From Sabethes cyaneus (taxonomy: Eukaryota; Arthropoda; Insecta; Diptera; Culicidae): DNA of 64,000 bases. This document shows positions 43,472-56,470 of this stretch, one piece after another (the first letter of the stretch is position 1; every line of letters starts with the position of its first letter). Location: positions 136,127,907 through 136,191,906 of the forward strand of contig NC_071353.1 in the NCBI RefSeq assembly GCF_943734655.1, in the 5' to 3' direction. The notes under the pieces are model-generated. The model made no database searches. It was not told the origin of the DNA and was given only the letters and a program-made list of their open reading frames with translations. The position numbers were made by a program, and so were the translations under genes.

Positions 43472-46400
43472 ATTTTCAAGTGTTTAATGCTAAAACAAAA
43501 TCAATACAAAGCCAATTCGCAAGGTGGACACTATTGAATCACTAGCAATAACTTTTTGTATCATTTTTGTGTTGGTTTTCATTATTTATGCTCCTGTGAA
43601 AAGACTACTCAAACTTTATGTATCTTTTTCTCGGAAGCTAATCAACGTATTGGAATTGTTTTTTTTTTGTTTTTTGGGATGAAGTTTGAAAAAGACTTTT
43701 ATAATTTTTGAACTTTGTACTCGAAATACAGCCGGATGAAAAAAAGGAGATAAAATTTTATTTTTGAAACCATCGTTTCTGGCCTTTTCTCAAGAGAACT
43801 GATACTTAAATTAATCGCAGGGTATTGTAGGACAAACGTAAATCATCATGAACGACAACGAACTTTAGTCAGAAGGCGGGGAACGTTCCCCAGTCATTCT
43901 GTACCTCACACTGTGCTAGAAAATAAGAAAGTGTCCTGCTGTTTTGCCGGACTAAGCTCTCCCCACGTTGTTGATGATTTTTCAAGACAGCCACTGTAAA
44001 ATAAAGCGGTCTTACACGTACTATTAAAGTTAAATTAAACACCTGTTCAAGCGGAAAGTGCAACCCATACAAACTTCATGGGCTTCTAATGTTGTTTTGA
44101 TTTTACTCTGGGTGGCGATTGTGTCAGTTTTCACGAACCCGTCACGAAGAGGGGTGACGGCTTGACACCTATGTAGTCTTCAACAGGCGGAAGGCATGCA
44201 AAACTTCAACTTCGCGTTCTGAAGTCTGTGCCCAATCAATCCGCTGCAGATATTGCTTTGCAGAATCAACATCTGCTTGCAGGTACCCAGCATCCAGCGG
44301 CGAAATCAAGCGGATTATGATTGCACCGAGAAGCACTTGCAAAGCTGCACTCCTGCACAGTCACATTGTTCGGTCATCAGCACCAACACTTAAAAGCCCA
44401 CTCGCTCGGCTTCGGCTGGTGTAGCTGGCATTTAATCAACGACCAGCAGCAAAATTAATCTTTTTCGCTTCAGGAAAACAAAACAAATTAAACTAACGTC
44501 TCACGCTATCAACGACTATATGCATTGCACTTGCAAGAGCTAGGGGATGTCAGGGCAAATGGTACCCGTCACGGCGCACATAGTTTCCAGTATTTACACT
44601 TCCTGTTTCAAGTTTCCCTGCACCTGAGCCGTATAACTCATGCTCAAGTGAGTAAAGGTGCAAGGTCAGCGCGAATCTACCTACCTAGAGTTCCGTGCGG
44701 TTTGCCTCGCGGAATCGACGACATCTTCTATGACGTCATCCAATCAAAGTGCTGCAAGGCGAATAAAAAGCATACATGCATACACCACACAACAAATCAC
44801 AGAAAATTCAACATTCGGAGGTTCTTCGTGGTTTCTAAGTGTGTCTCATCGAGCAGCCAGGCTCAGGCTCTACTCTAGGGGTGGCGTGTGAACCAACCTC
44901 GCGGTTGGTCGGTCGATCTGGTGGTAGATCACGAACTTTTATGCTTGATGGGGTTCTGCTTTATGCGATCAGGTTTATGCAGTACCCAGTACCGACTGCT
45001 TATGAATGATCTTTTTTTTTGCTGCTGCTGCTGCTGCACCACAACGACACGACGACGTGACGGTGCAGCTTGTACAATCTAGCAGTTGTTAATCGGTGGG
45101 TGTTTACACCCGACGAAGAATAGCTTTTTGAATGCACGGGTTGTATGGGTTGCCTTGAACCGTTCTTTGGAGGTGCTTTGTTATAGTGAGCTGCTTGGAA
45201 AACAAGGGAAACAAGGAAAAACGATAGTCGTCAAGGATTCGTTTCCTAAATTGGTTTTCAAGGGAGAAAAAACTGACACGTGGAAACAAGATTAAATTTA
45301 GAAGAACTTAAACCATAAGAGAAATTCTTATGATTTGCTTACACGCCAGTCGCAGGGCATGGAACCAATTTACTCGGGTCTACTTCTTTTTTGGGCGTAC
45401 GTTGTCACTCCCTTTGATGGTTCTGACAGCTCAATCGAACTGAGATGAAATCATTTGTGATGAAGTAATTTGTGAAAGTATGTTTGAACGCCAAGCAAAT
45501 ACCTTTATGTACGGCTCAAGGTCTTCTTCAATGAAAATACAAAAAATGTCGGTTTCCATATCGCCAGCAAAGGTTTGGTAGGAGAATTTTTTCAACAAAA
45601 GACAAAAGAACAAAAGACGAAAGAAGGTTTCCCATAGGTGCTCCTGTCGTTGGTTTATAAAATTTACCTCTAAATTGGAAGTAATATTTTTCCAAACACA
45701 GTTTGTTTGAACATACTACATAAAAATATTTTCAATATTATTGCTTTAAAAATTTGCTCTTATGAAATAGATGAACGTAGACTTAATGTTTCTTTCGAGC
45801 TGGCAATGCGATTTTGTTGTTGTCTTTTGTTTGTTTGATGACCTGCAGCAGCATGACTAAAGCGAAAAAATAAATCAATTGCACATATCCGACGTTGTCA
45901 TATGACATTACACAACACGCTCAAAATCCGTTTTCTCACGCACAAAATTACGCCTATCTTACCCTGATGACTCTTGATATTGAACCATACACAAAGGCGA
46001 GCCTTCTTCACGGTGCCCTTTTCGGAGCGGTCGTAGAACACAGAGGCCATGCTGCTTGCCGCTAATTGCCGTGAACCTTCCCAGCCAGCCAGTGGAGGAC
46101 CGTTCCGAACCAGCAAACAACCAGACAACAGTTTCGTTAATTATGATGGACACGCGTGCTGCTGTCCGGTTTCCCTTTATCCGTACGTCCTCCGTTTGCT
46201 AGCCTAGCCGACTAGCCGGCGTTGACGATGTCCAAAAATGCATGAAATTATGGCACGGTTTCGCGCTTGTCACACCTACGACGTGGTGTCTGCCTAACTT
46301 GTTCGGTTCCTCTTAACAGTGGCCAACCGGTAGCAATCGGATGATGCACGAAAGACAGAGTGGGCGGTGGACTGCGGACGAAAATCCATAAATCGCCTCG

Positions 46401-48355
46401 TAAAATCATTCGATAAATTATGTTATTAAAAGTTTTGCATTTCAATGAAGAGCCATCGCTGTTCATTCAATTCCGTACGACGAATATGGATACGCACTTT
46501 ATTTATGTAATTATTGTTTGACCGAAAACTGCGACGTTGAACGTATATCAGGACTCGTTTTCATGAGAATAGAAGCACACGATGGTCCACGGTAACCCCT
46601 GAAACGCCACTGCTCATCGTTGTTGGCATACTTGGCATCCTGAAAAGAGGAGCGTGGTAGAACCATGATGAGGATGGCAGGACAGGTACAATATTGCCCC
46701 TTTCCGAATTTGCATGATGAAGGCGACGAGCTCATTTTGGTTAACCCCACCGAACCGACGCGGACCGATCCGACCGGCCATGGCGGCCGGCGATGCCAAG
46801 TACACAAATTCGCTCAAACCTTTTGACACGGACGACGGATCGCGCGCCCGTGGTTGACAAATTTATTATTGAATTTTAATTTTCCCTCGGACAGAAATTA
46901 TTATTATAAGCAGCGCGGGGCAGCCATTAGTAGCCGGTAATTGTGAGTGATTAATTTACAAATTTGGTGTACGCGTTGTTTCACTATGGTCGTAAATTAT
47001 TTTATTCCGCAATAAATTTTAACGCTCCGGTGAGTCCCGGAGCTGCTGCTGCTGGCTAGTGGTGCCTTTTGATCTACGGAAAAATGCTGCCGTGCGTTCG
47101 GTTGCCCGGCCATCAAGTAGTGTGAGAGTATAACTAAATTATTACTGATTCAGCAGAATAATAACGGAATATATCAACAACTGCACTATAAATCGTCCCA
47201 ACAGGTCGGAATGGTGTTACAGATTACAGGTGCACAATATGGTAATTTCAAACCGAGTTTTTTTTCGATATTTTTAAATATTGAACTGCTCTTCTCTCAA
47301 AGCAGAACAGAAGAATAAATTATGCCGAAATGATAGATGAGACAAACCTTCAAAAAGCATGTTTAAATGAGTGGAAACAATATTTCTCACGCGCGAATCC
47401 CGTGGAATTTCCCCCGATGTCACTCCCTCCTAACGAACGATCAACAACCATCGCTAAATTATTGGATTCACCAATCTTTTGGTTCCAATGAGCCACCATA
47501 AAGCTAAATGTCAAGGCAGGTCGTAACTTGTGCTGAGCAAATAATCAAAATCAGTGATTCGCCTAATAGTGTTTCACCTAAGGATTCACCCAAGATTAAT
47601 ATAATTAAGGAATTGTAGTTTACCGTTGAAATTAATGGATGTTTTTTTTCTTTGCAGGTAATGATTTTACTCAAGAAAATAGTTGAGAGTAAGTAAATAA
47701 AAATAGCTATTTAAGATGATTATTTAAACAAAAAAGCTATCCGCAAAAAAAGCTCCAATCAATCAAATTCCGCGCAGTCACAAATCTTCAGAGCCTAACC
47801 GTATTCTCAATTTCCTAGTCCAAAACGATTGATGATGATCTTCATTGCCCCTTACACAACACAGTGGAAATAACTAATGATGCAGGAGCCTGAATGTTGT
47901 GATGAAATTGATGAGTCCATCCTCATTCCGATGGTATCTAAAGGCTATGATGAGGAGCTATAAACACCCCTTTGCACGGCGTGATTACAAAATGTTTAGC
48001 ATTTTTTAACATATTTTATGCTACGTTTGTCATGCAATGCCACCGGAGAAGTTAAATCAATAATCTCCGTTGTTTTTCGGTTGCCTTAGCTCATCTTGTT
48101 TGAATATTTTAAAGCTTGAACCGTTTCCAAATGACCTTCTCCTGAAGTTTGGCTGAAAAAATTTACATACTAATTCATAGTTAAAAATTATGACGTTCTA
48201 CATTGCTAGTTTATCGTTTTGCGTTGCGATTTATTATTAAAAACTGCGTAAAAACATGAGTTACTCTAAATTTCAATGGAACTTATTTCACGTGTATAAG
48301 ATGACGATGACTGGCGTAAATCTGCACCAAAACTCAATATTGTTGTCTCCAATAA
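43472..48355. other. Mostly unique DNA, no recognised gene
   Basis: The stretch includes GC-richer islands (44100-45070, 46000-46380 and 46540-47110), a TGC run at 45019-45037 and an AT-rich, homeodomain-site-like part (ATTATT, TAATTTA words) at 46860-47030. Open frames are short and lack domains. A splice-like motif at 47641-47694 is listed separately. Confidence 0.45.
47636..47696 (+). promoter_or_regulatory. Second candidate splice motif: recursive site or 31-nt microexon
   Basis: A pyrimidine tract TTTTTTTTCTTTGCAG ends at 47657 and is followed by GTAATG. A donor GTAAGT starts at 47689. A 31-nt exon between them (47658-47688) would be open in frame 0 as VMILLKKIVE. That phase fits the end phase of the candidate exon at 16699-16745. 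The motif is weaker than the first and may be chance. Confidence 0.2.
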
Positions 48356-49198
48356 CCTTCACATGCCGAATTTGGTTCCATTTGCTTGATTAGTTCTGGA
48401 GTTATAAAGAAATTTGTATTTCATTTGTATGGGAGCCCCCCTCCTGTAATGGGGAGGGGGCCCAAATTAATCATAGAAAAAATTCTTGCCTACAAAAACC
48501 TTCACATGCTTAATTTGGTTCCATTTGATTGATTAGTTCTTGAGTTATGAGAAAATTTGTATTTCATTTGTATAGAAGCCCGCCCTCCTAAAGTAGGGAG
48601 GGGTCCTAATTCACCATAGAAAAAAATCTCGCCTCCAAAAACCTTCACATGCCGAATTTGGTTCCATTTGATTGATTAGTTCTGGAGTTAAGAAGTAGTT
48701 TGTATTTCATTTGTATGGGAGCCCCCCCCTCCTATAATGAGAAGGGGTCCTAATTCATCACACAAAAAATTATTGCCTCCAAAAACCTTCACATGCCAAA
48801 TTGGGTTCCATTTGATTTATTAGTTCTCGAGTTATGAGAAAATTTGTATTTCATTTGTATGGGAGCCCCCCTCCTAAAGGGGAGGGGGGTCATAATTCCC
48901 CTCCTAAAGAGGAGATGGGTCTCAATGTACCATAAAAAAATCTTATCCCCAAAAATATCCACATACCAAATTTTGTTCCATTTGCCTGATTAATTCTCGA
49001 TGGGGGTAATATGGGAGCCCCCCCCCCCTCTTAGTGGAGAGAGAGGTTTCTAACCATCATAAGAACTCAGCTCCTAACCTTCCTCAGCCCCAATAACCCC
49101 TACATGCAAATTTTCACGCGGATTGGTTAAGTAGTTTTCGATTCTATAAGGAACATACCGACAGACAGACAGACAGAAATCCATTTTTATAGGTATAG
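48356..49198 (+). mobile_element. Monomer-bearing dispersed element, third copy, 5'-truncated
   Basis: About five monomers of roughly 142 bp (CACATGCC-type words near 48361, 48502, 48647, 48790 and 48960), each with CATTTGATTGATTAGTT or similar, ATTTGTATTTCATTTGTATG and a C-run. The family's 3' end follows: CTACATGCAAATTTTCACG, AGTAGTTTTCGATTC, GACAGACAGACAGAAATCC, TATAGGTATAGAT. The 5' start (CTAGCTGA...) is missing. Confidence 0.85.
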
Positions 49199-49559
49199 AT
49201 ACAGAAAATTTAAAAAGACAGTCAAGTGAATAGAACATAAATGAGGTCAATCTAAACAATCTAAAAATATGAAATAATAAATATTTATTTTTAACTGCAA
49301 TCAAACTAATATCAATGCCTGACCGCATTTCAAGGTCAAAGACTAAAAACACGAGTTTGGTCAATCAAACTAATCCAAATAATATAACAATTGCGACACA
49401 GCAATGTATGTTTCAGTATGTTATTATTATTAATATTCTTTATTTTAGAGGTTTTCAGCCTGTGGGTGGTTTGCCTCTTTTTCGCTATGTTGGTTTTGTT
49501 CTAATTTCTACATAAAGTAAATATTCGTCTTCATCCGGATTTCGATTTGCTTTACTGTC

Positions 49560-50622
49560 AATTTTAGTAATAGTATTGCTTTATTTTCGTTTCATTTTTA
49601 TTTTACTTTCATGTTATTTTCAGCTCCAAGTTCAGTGTCATTTCCAGTTCTATGTATTGATTTCCATTTCCAGTTTCATTTTCAGCTCCCTTGTCGGTTC
49701 CATTCTTGGTTCCGGTGTCAGTTCCAATTCTAGCTTCTTTTTTCGATCCACTTTAGGCCAAATTTCAGTTTCATTTTCAAATGCGTTTTCACTTCCATTT
49801 TCATTACAATATCCGGTTAGCTCCATTTTCAGGTTCCATTTCAGTTCCAATGTGAGTACCATTTTTAGTTCCATTTCAGATCCTTTGTCAATCAATTTTT
49901 CAGCTCCGATTTCATTTCATTTCAAATTCCGTTTCAGCTCTATTTTCAATTTTATTTTCAGTTCCATTGTCAGTTCTATTTTCAGTTCAATTTTCTGCTC
50001 CGTTTTCCGTTTCATTTTTAGCTCCATTTCACTTCCAGTTTAGGTTCCATTTGGGTTCCATTTTCAGTTCATTTCATTCTCAGTCCCATTTTCAGTGCAA
50101 TTTTTGGGTCTATTCAGTTCTATGTTCAGTTCCATTGTGAGTTCCAATTTTATGTCTATTTCAGTTCCTTTATCAGTCCATTTTTTCAATTAATTTTCAT
50201 TTACCATTTTTTCAGTTAATTCATTTTCAGTTTCATTTTCTATTTCAGTTCCAATTTTAGTTTCATTTTCAGTGTCATTTTCAGTTGCATTTGAGTTCCT
50301 TTTTCAAGTTCATTTTCTGTTGCATTTCAGCTCCTTTTTTAGTCCATGTAGCAGTTCCAATTTCATTTCGTTCTCAGTTTCATTTTTAGTTCTATTTCCA
50401 GTTTCATTCCGGTACAATTTTTAGTTCCCTTTCAGTTGCTTATTCGATTCATTAATCATTCGGTTTTAATTTCATTTCATTCTCAGTTCCATTTTTGGTG
50501 TCATTCTTGGCTCCATTTTCAGATTCATTATGGCTTCCAATTTTATTTCCTTTACAGTTTCTTTTTCATTTTCAGTTCCACTTTTAATTTCGTTTCAATT
50601 CCTTTATTAGTCCATGTTTCAT
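49560..50622. repeat. Degenerate T-rich array, TTTTCAGTTCCA type (block 1)
   Basis: Words such as TTTTCAGTTCCA, TTTTTAGTTCCA and TTTCATTTCAG form a continuous field, about 12 bp per unit. Open frames are Phe/Ser/Ile-rich artefacts. Block 2 follows after an insertion. Confidence 0.9.
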
Positions 50623-50962
50623 GACGGGATAAATCACAGGTTATGAAGCGATGGGATGTAATATTTCCGAATTAAACCACTTGCGTTGTGTAGAGATTAA
50701 CTTAACCAAAACTTTGTATTTCACTACTTTAATTTTTATTAGCAAACCGAAATTATGACCGATCTGGTAGAAGGTTGGATTGGAAGAGAATTATGGAATC
50801 TTTCCGTTGGCTGTTAACAGGCTACAACGGAAGGTAGCAAAAGGTGCGATCCTATCACAATAATTAGGGTAAATTCATAATCTACGTTCGGAGTTGGATT
50901 CTAATTATAGCTAACAATCGCAAGTTTTTTAATTTAATAATTCTAGGTTAAAGTAAATATAA
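50623..50962. mobile_element. 340-bp insertion in the T-rich array
   Basis: Non-repetitive DNA starting TGACGGGATAAATCAC separates two array blocks. The flanks share AGTCCATGTTTCA (before 50623) and AGTCCATCTTTCA (from about 50971), 12 of 13 bases. This is either a target duplication or two ordinary array units. The insert is unidentified. Confidence 0.4.
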
Positions 50963-51440
50963 ACGTAGCAGTCCATCTTTCAGTTCCAATTACATTTCAT
51001 TTTCTGTTCCATTGTCAGTTCTATTTTCCGTTCTCTACGTTTCACTTCAATTTTCGGTTCTGCTTTGACCTCCAGTTTTAATACCATTTTCAGTTTCATT
51101 TTCTGCTTCTTTTTTTGTTTCATTGTCAGTTCCACCTTTAGTTGCATTTGAGTTTTATTTTCCATTTCATTTTCAGTTCCTTTTTCAGTCATGTATCAGT
51201 TCCGATTTCATTTCACTTCGTTCTCAGTTTCTTTTTCATTTCAGCTTCAATTTTCCATTATATTTTCAGTGCAGTTTTTGGCTCGATTTCCATTCCTTTT
51301 TCGATTTTAATTTTAATTGCATTTCAGTTCCATTTCTAATTTCATATTCAATTCTATTGTCAGTTCTCTGTTCGGTTCTATTGTTGGTTCTAGTTTCAGC
51401 TCCATTTCCGTTTCTTTTTGGTTCTGTTTTTTTATATTTT
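50963..51440. repeat. Degenerate T-rich array (block 2)
   Basis: Same TTTTCAGTTCC words as block 1, ending near 51440. A 160-bp unassigned purine-rich segment (51440-51600) follows. Confidence 0.9.
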
Positions 51441-51599
51441 TTGAAACGATGGTTCTACAATTGATGAAGGGGCGATAGGGAAAGAAATGAAAATTTTTGG
51501 TGAAGGAGGAGAAGAGCGGAAAGGAAAGGAGGGGGGGATATTGGTAGCTACGTTTGACAAGTAGTCATTTTGACTCCTACCTTTTGTCCAATGCTGGAA

Positions 51600-54500
51600 G
51601 GTGCATGAGTCTGTTTTTTGTCCAGTTTCAGTAGTATTTTCAGTTCCATTTTGAGTTAAATTGCTACAATTGTCGGTTCCGCTTACAGTTCCATTTGAGT
51701 TGCTTATTCTGTTTTATTTTGTGTTCCTTTTTCAATTCCATTTATGTTTTCATTGTTAGTTCCTTTTCAGTTTATTAATCAGTTCCAATTTCATTTCATT
51801 TTCAGTTCAATTTTGAGCTCTAATGTGAGTTATACTTTTATTTCTATTTCTGTTCCACTTTCATTTTCAGTTCCATTTTTCGTTCTTTTAAGAGTCTATT
51901 TTGTCAGTTCCAATTTCGTTCCATTTTCAATTCGATTTTAGTTCTATTTGCAATTTCATTTTCGGTTCCTTTGTCAATTCAATTTTTGTTTCTATTCTTG
52001 GTTCTAGCTTCAATTCCATTTCTATTTCTTTTTTGGTTTGTTTTCTGTTCAGTTTCAGCTTTATTTTCGATTTTATTTTTGTTTCATTTTCATCTTAATT
52101 TTCGGTTACATTTTCACCATAATTTTCGGTGCCATTTGAGTTCCATTTTCAGTGTAACACTCTGTTCCTTTTTCATTTTCACTTTTATTTTCCCAGTTCC
52201 ATTTTTAGTTTCATTTTAGTCCATGTATCAATTGCAATTTCATTTCGTTCTCAGATGCATTTTCAGGGCAGTTTTTAGCTTCATTTAGAAATCTTCATTT
52301 CCCGGTCCATTTTCAGTTCCGCGGTCAGTTCTATTTTTGGTTTTAATTTCAGTTCTATTTTTGGTTTCAGTTTCAGTTCTATTTCCTCTTTCTTTTGTGG
52401 TTTCAATTTTTTTATTTTCGGTTCCACTTTCAGTTGCACTTGGATTCTATTTTCAGGTTTAATTTCTGTTCTTTTTTCAGTACCAGTACCTTCATTTTCA
52501 TTTTTGGTTCCATTTCAGTTACTTTTTCAGTTTATTATTCAGTTCTAATTTTATTTAATGCTCCGTTTCATTTTGAGTGCAATTTTCAGTACCATTTTCA
52601 GCTGCAATGAGTGTTCCACTCTTATTTCCATTACAGTTCCTTTTTCAGTTCTGTTTTCAATTTCATTTCAGTTCCCTTATTCGTCCATTTTTCAGTTCCA
52701 ATTTCATTTCATTTTCAGTTCCATTGTCAGTTTTATTTTCAGTTCCGCTTTCAGTTTCGTTTTCAGTGAAATTTTTAGCTCCGTGTTCACCTCCAGTTTT
52801 AGTCCCATTTTCAGTTCCATTTGTTGTTTCCGTTTCAGCTCCATTTTTAGTCCAGCTACATTTTCAGTAGCTTTCAGGTTCAGGTTTTATTCTTAGTACT
52901 AGTTTCATTTCCTTTTCCGTTTCTTCTTTGTTTCCAATTTTTTGTCGAATTTCTGTTTTATATTTGGTTTTTTCAGTTCTTCAGCTGAATTTTTACTCCA
53001 CTTTCCGGTTCCATTTCCATGTTAGTTCCATTTTTACTTGCATTTCCAGTTCTATTTTCAGGCTTATTTTTAGTTTTTAGGTTTTATTCTTGTTGGTTCC
53101 AGTTTCAGTTCCGTTTTAGTATCTTTTTGGATTCCATTTTTGTCCAGATTCAATTTTATGTTCGATTCTTTTGCAGTTCCATTTTCAGCTGAATATTTAC
53201 TACAATTTTCACCCTATTTTAAGTTTCATTTTGAGTTTCATTTTCAGTCTCGTTTCCAGTTAAATTTTTCGTTCCATTTTCAGTTTCATTTTCAGTTTAT
53301 TCTCTGCTTCATTGGCAGTTCAAGTTTTAGCTTCATTTTCAACTCTATTTCAAATTTAATTTTTAGCTCCATTTTCAGTTCTAGTTCTATTTTTTGTTCC
53401 CTTTTCAGTCCCATTGTCAGTTCAATTTTAGCTCCATTCTTCGTTTCATTTTCGATTTCATTTTTAGTTTCTTTTTCAACTCCATTTTTAGGTTTATTTT
53501 TAGCTTCAGTTCCATTTTCAGTTCATTTCAGCCTTATTTTCGATTTAATTTTTTGCTCCATTCTAGGCTCAATTTTTGGTTTCATTTTTAGTTTTATTTC
53601 CAACTCCATTTTCAGTTCCATTTTCAATTTCAGTTTCTTTTCCCTTTTTAGTTCAATTTTTATGTTTATTTTCAGTTCGTTTATCTGTCCAAACTGATAC
53701 ATAGTTCAAATTTGTTTTCTTTCTCACTTTCATTTTCATTTCAATTTTCAGTTCTATAGTCAGCCCTATCTCCGGTTGTATTTTTGTTGGTTCCAGTTTA
53801 AGTTTTATTTTCTGCTCTTTTGTAATTCTTTTCAGCTCAATTTTCACTACAATTCCATGCCTCCCGCTTTTAGTACCATTTTCAGTTGCCTTTTCACCTC
53901 CATTTCCAGTTCTATTTTCAGTTGCATTTTAGTTTCATTTTTAGTCCCATTTCCAGTTCAAAGATTGAAGCTCCATTTTCCGTTCCATTTTCGATTTCAT
54001 TTTTATTTTTTACACCATTTTTAGTTTCATATTCAGTTCTATTTCAGTTCATTTTCTGCCTCATTTGCAGTTCATTTTCAGTGCCGTTTACAGTTCCATT
54101 TTCAGCCCTATTTCTAGTTTAATTTTTAGCTCCATTTGCTGCTTCATTTCAAATTCCATTTTAACTCCATTTTCCGGCCCGACTGAAGCTAAACAATTTC
54201 AGTTCATTTCAGTCTCTCTTTCGGTTCAATTGTTTGCTTCATTTTTGACTCAATGTTCGTTTCCATTGAGTGCCGTTTTCCATTTTTAGATTTTAGCATC
54301 TTTGGTGTCAGTGTTAGTGCAGTTTCAGTTCCAGTTCCTTTTCTTTTTGGTTCCAGATTTGGTACAGTTTCAGTTATATTTTCAGTTCGTTCCATTTCCA
54401 TTTTCGATTCCATTTTTAGTTTCATTTCAATTTTTAGCTCCAGTTTCAGTTCCATTTCCATATCGTTTTCATTTCCAGTCCCATCTTCGGTTCAAGTGTT

Positions 54501-54930
54501 GGTTCAGATTTCGTTACAGTTCCAATTCCTTTTCCTTTTGGGTTTCACATTTGGTGCAGTTTCAATTTTAGTTTTGTTTCTATTTTCATTTGTTTTTTTA
54601 GCGCCATTTTCAATTCAATTTTCAGCACCGTTTTTTGTTCCATTTCCGGTTCAGCTTTGGGTTCCAGTTTTATTACAATTTTCCATTCCATCTTTAGTTC
54701 CATTTTCGGTTTCATTTTCAGTTTCATCAGTTCCTTAAAAATTTATTTTCAGTCCATTTTCAGTTTGATTTTATTTTCCAGTTTCAATTTGATTTTCAAT
54801 TCTATTTTCAGTTTCAGTCCCATTTAAGTTCCATTTTCAGTTCTTTTTTTAGTTTTATTTGCTATTCATTTCCAGCACAATTTTTAAATTCAATGTCTGT
54901 TCCATTTTCAGTTTCACTGCCAGTTATAGA
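51600..54930. repeat. Degenerate T-rich array (block 3, main)
   Basis: About 3.3 kb of TTTTCAGTTCCA, TTTTAGCTCCA and TTTCATTTTCAG words. Frames of up to 185 codons (53140-53697) code only for Phe/Ser-rich low-complexity sequence. The strand bias is constant (T and C on the + strand). Confidence 0.9.
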
Positions 54931-55245
54931 ACGAAATAGAATAGTCGAAGCTTTTGCCGATTGAATTTCTTTTGTTTTATTTTGACAGATATACATTTCG
55001 TCCAAGACTTGCACCGTCTGTTTTGAGTCTGCTGTCGAAAGCAGATTTATCAGTATCTGATATCAGATGGCTATCTGATCTTTGACTTTCCTTTTTTAAT
55101 TTTCGTTTTCTACTAAGACGCCCTACAACTTAATTTTAATTTTTATTTCAGTTCCATTCTCAGTTTCAGTTCCATTCTCAGTTTCATTTTCAGTTCCATT
55201 TTCATTTCTTTTTGAGATCGGTTGCATTTTCAGATGCAGTTTCAA
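54931..55245. repeat. End of the T-rich array with a 190-bp interruption
   Basis: A non-repetitive piece (about 54931-55125) precedes a final short block of TTCCATTCTCAGTTTCAG words to about 55245. Confidence 0.7.
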
Positions 55246-56015
55246 ATTCCAATTATCCCAATCGCGTTGTCATTTTACTGTAGTTTCGTTTCAAAGTGCA
55301 TCTAATTTTATATCAGTTTGGTGTAAATTTCGATTCATATAGTTTGAGTGTTACTTCCCTAGCAATTTTGTCAATTTTACCGCAATTTCATCCGATTTTG
55401 TTGGTTATATGAATTGTTCTACTTATATTCCGTAGTCTACCATCAAGTTTTGTTGCGCTCGTCAGGCTCTAACATTCTTCACACATTTTCAGTTCACCTG
55501 AATTGGAATTTTCACATCAAACATTTACTTGCTTCCCCAAGAAAAAAGTAAGCCTGACCACTATAAAAGTCAATAAAAAAGATAAAGAAAAAAATCAATT
55601 CCTAAATATCAAATAAAAAGTATTTTAATGACCTTTCGATTGTCTTCAGGTCAGTCCTCTGTACTAAGGGTATTGTTCACAAATGAAAGAAAACAACGTA
55701 TTGATTCGTTGCAGTCATTGTCCAGTGGCGGTGACTACGAGTGCATTGATAACTTCTTTATTGGTCCTGTTTTATGGATATGTAAAACAATACTTTGTTG
55801 TTTCTACCTCGATCTGATGAATAATAGCGCTATAAACAATGTGCATAATAATGCTACGGGCTTTGAGCGACCGTCATAATGCGACTCTCTGCCGAAACAA
55901 TTCTCTTATGCGTTATTGTGCGATTATATGCTCTATAGAATTTGAAAATGAAATAAAACACTGATCAATGTTGTTATTTGCCATGAATTAGGCTTTATTC
56001 GAAAGATAATTGTTT
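55246..56015. other. AT-rich DNA, no recognised gene
   Basis: No feature is recognised. An open frame of 83 codons at 55628 has no identifiable domain. Confidence 0.4.
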
Positions 56016-56470
56016 TCCATTTTTATTTGAGTATGATGTCTGTGGCTGTCTCGGAAGGTCTTAGAGGAAGTCCAATTTCCTTTCACTTTTCGCAGCCGTA
56101 AATGTCATTCGTATATTAGAGATAACGTGACGAGTGTTGTGTTACCAAGGTACTAATCGTTCAGCGCGTGCCGATGTTAACCAGAGACTACAGATAATCC
56201 TTCAAAAATGGTCCAACGGTGCTAAATTGCATAAATTGCTGCACACACGGTGTGGCATGTTGCACCGTCTTGCTGAAATCGCAGCTTCTCCACAGTAAGA
56301 GTACTCAATTGTGGTGTAAAAAATCATTTTTGAAGGAAAACGGACCACTGAGTGATTTAACTGGCCAATAAAGCGCAAACAGTGAACGGCGTTTCTTTAT
56401 ATGCGACAGTTTTGCTTATTGACAAATGAGCTTCGTCGCTGAACGAACAAAATTTATGCAACTAAAAAGA
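56016..56470 (-). pseudogene. Mariner/IS630-type transposase remnant
   Basis: On the minus strand, pieces in several frames read FCSFSDEAH, FVNKQNCRI, WPVKSLSGPFSFKNDF and VEKLRFQQDGATCHTVCAAI in the correct order. SDEAH and QQDGATCHT correspond to the first and second catalytic Asp regions of IS630/Tc1/mariner-type DDE/D transposases of insects. The spacing is shortened and there are frameshifts and in-frame stops (for example after FLHHN and YAI). The third catalytic region is not recognised. The termini are not defined. The gene is dead. Confidence 0.75.

Noticed and set aside
49576..54738. Frames of 97-185 codons in the T-rich array
   Set aside because: Composition artefacts: Phe/Ser/Ile/Val-rich words mirror the TTTTCAGTTCCA repeat, in several frames at once.
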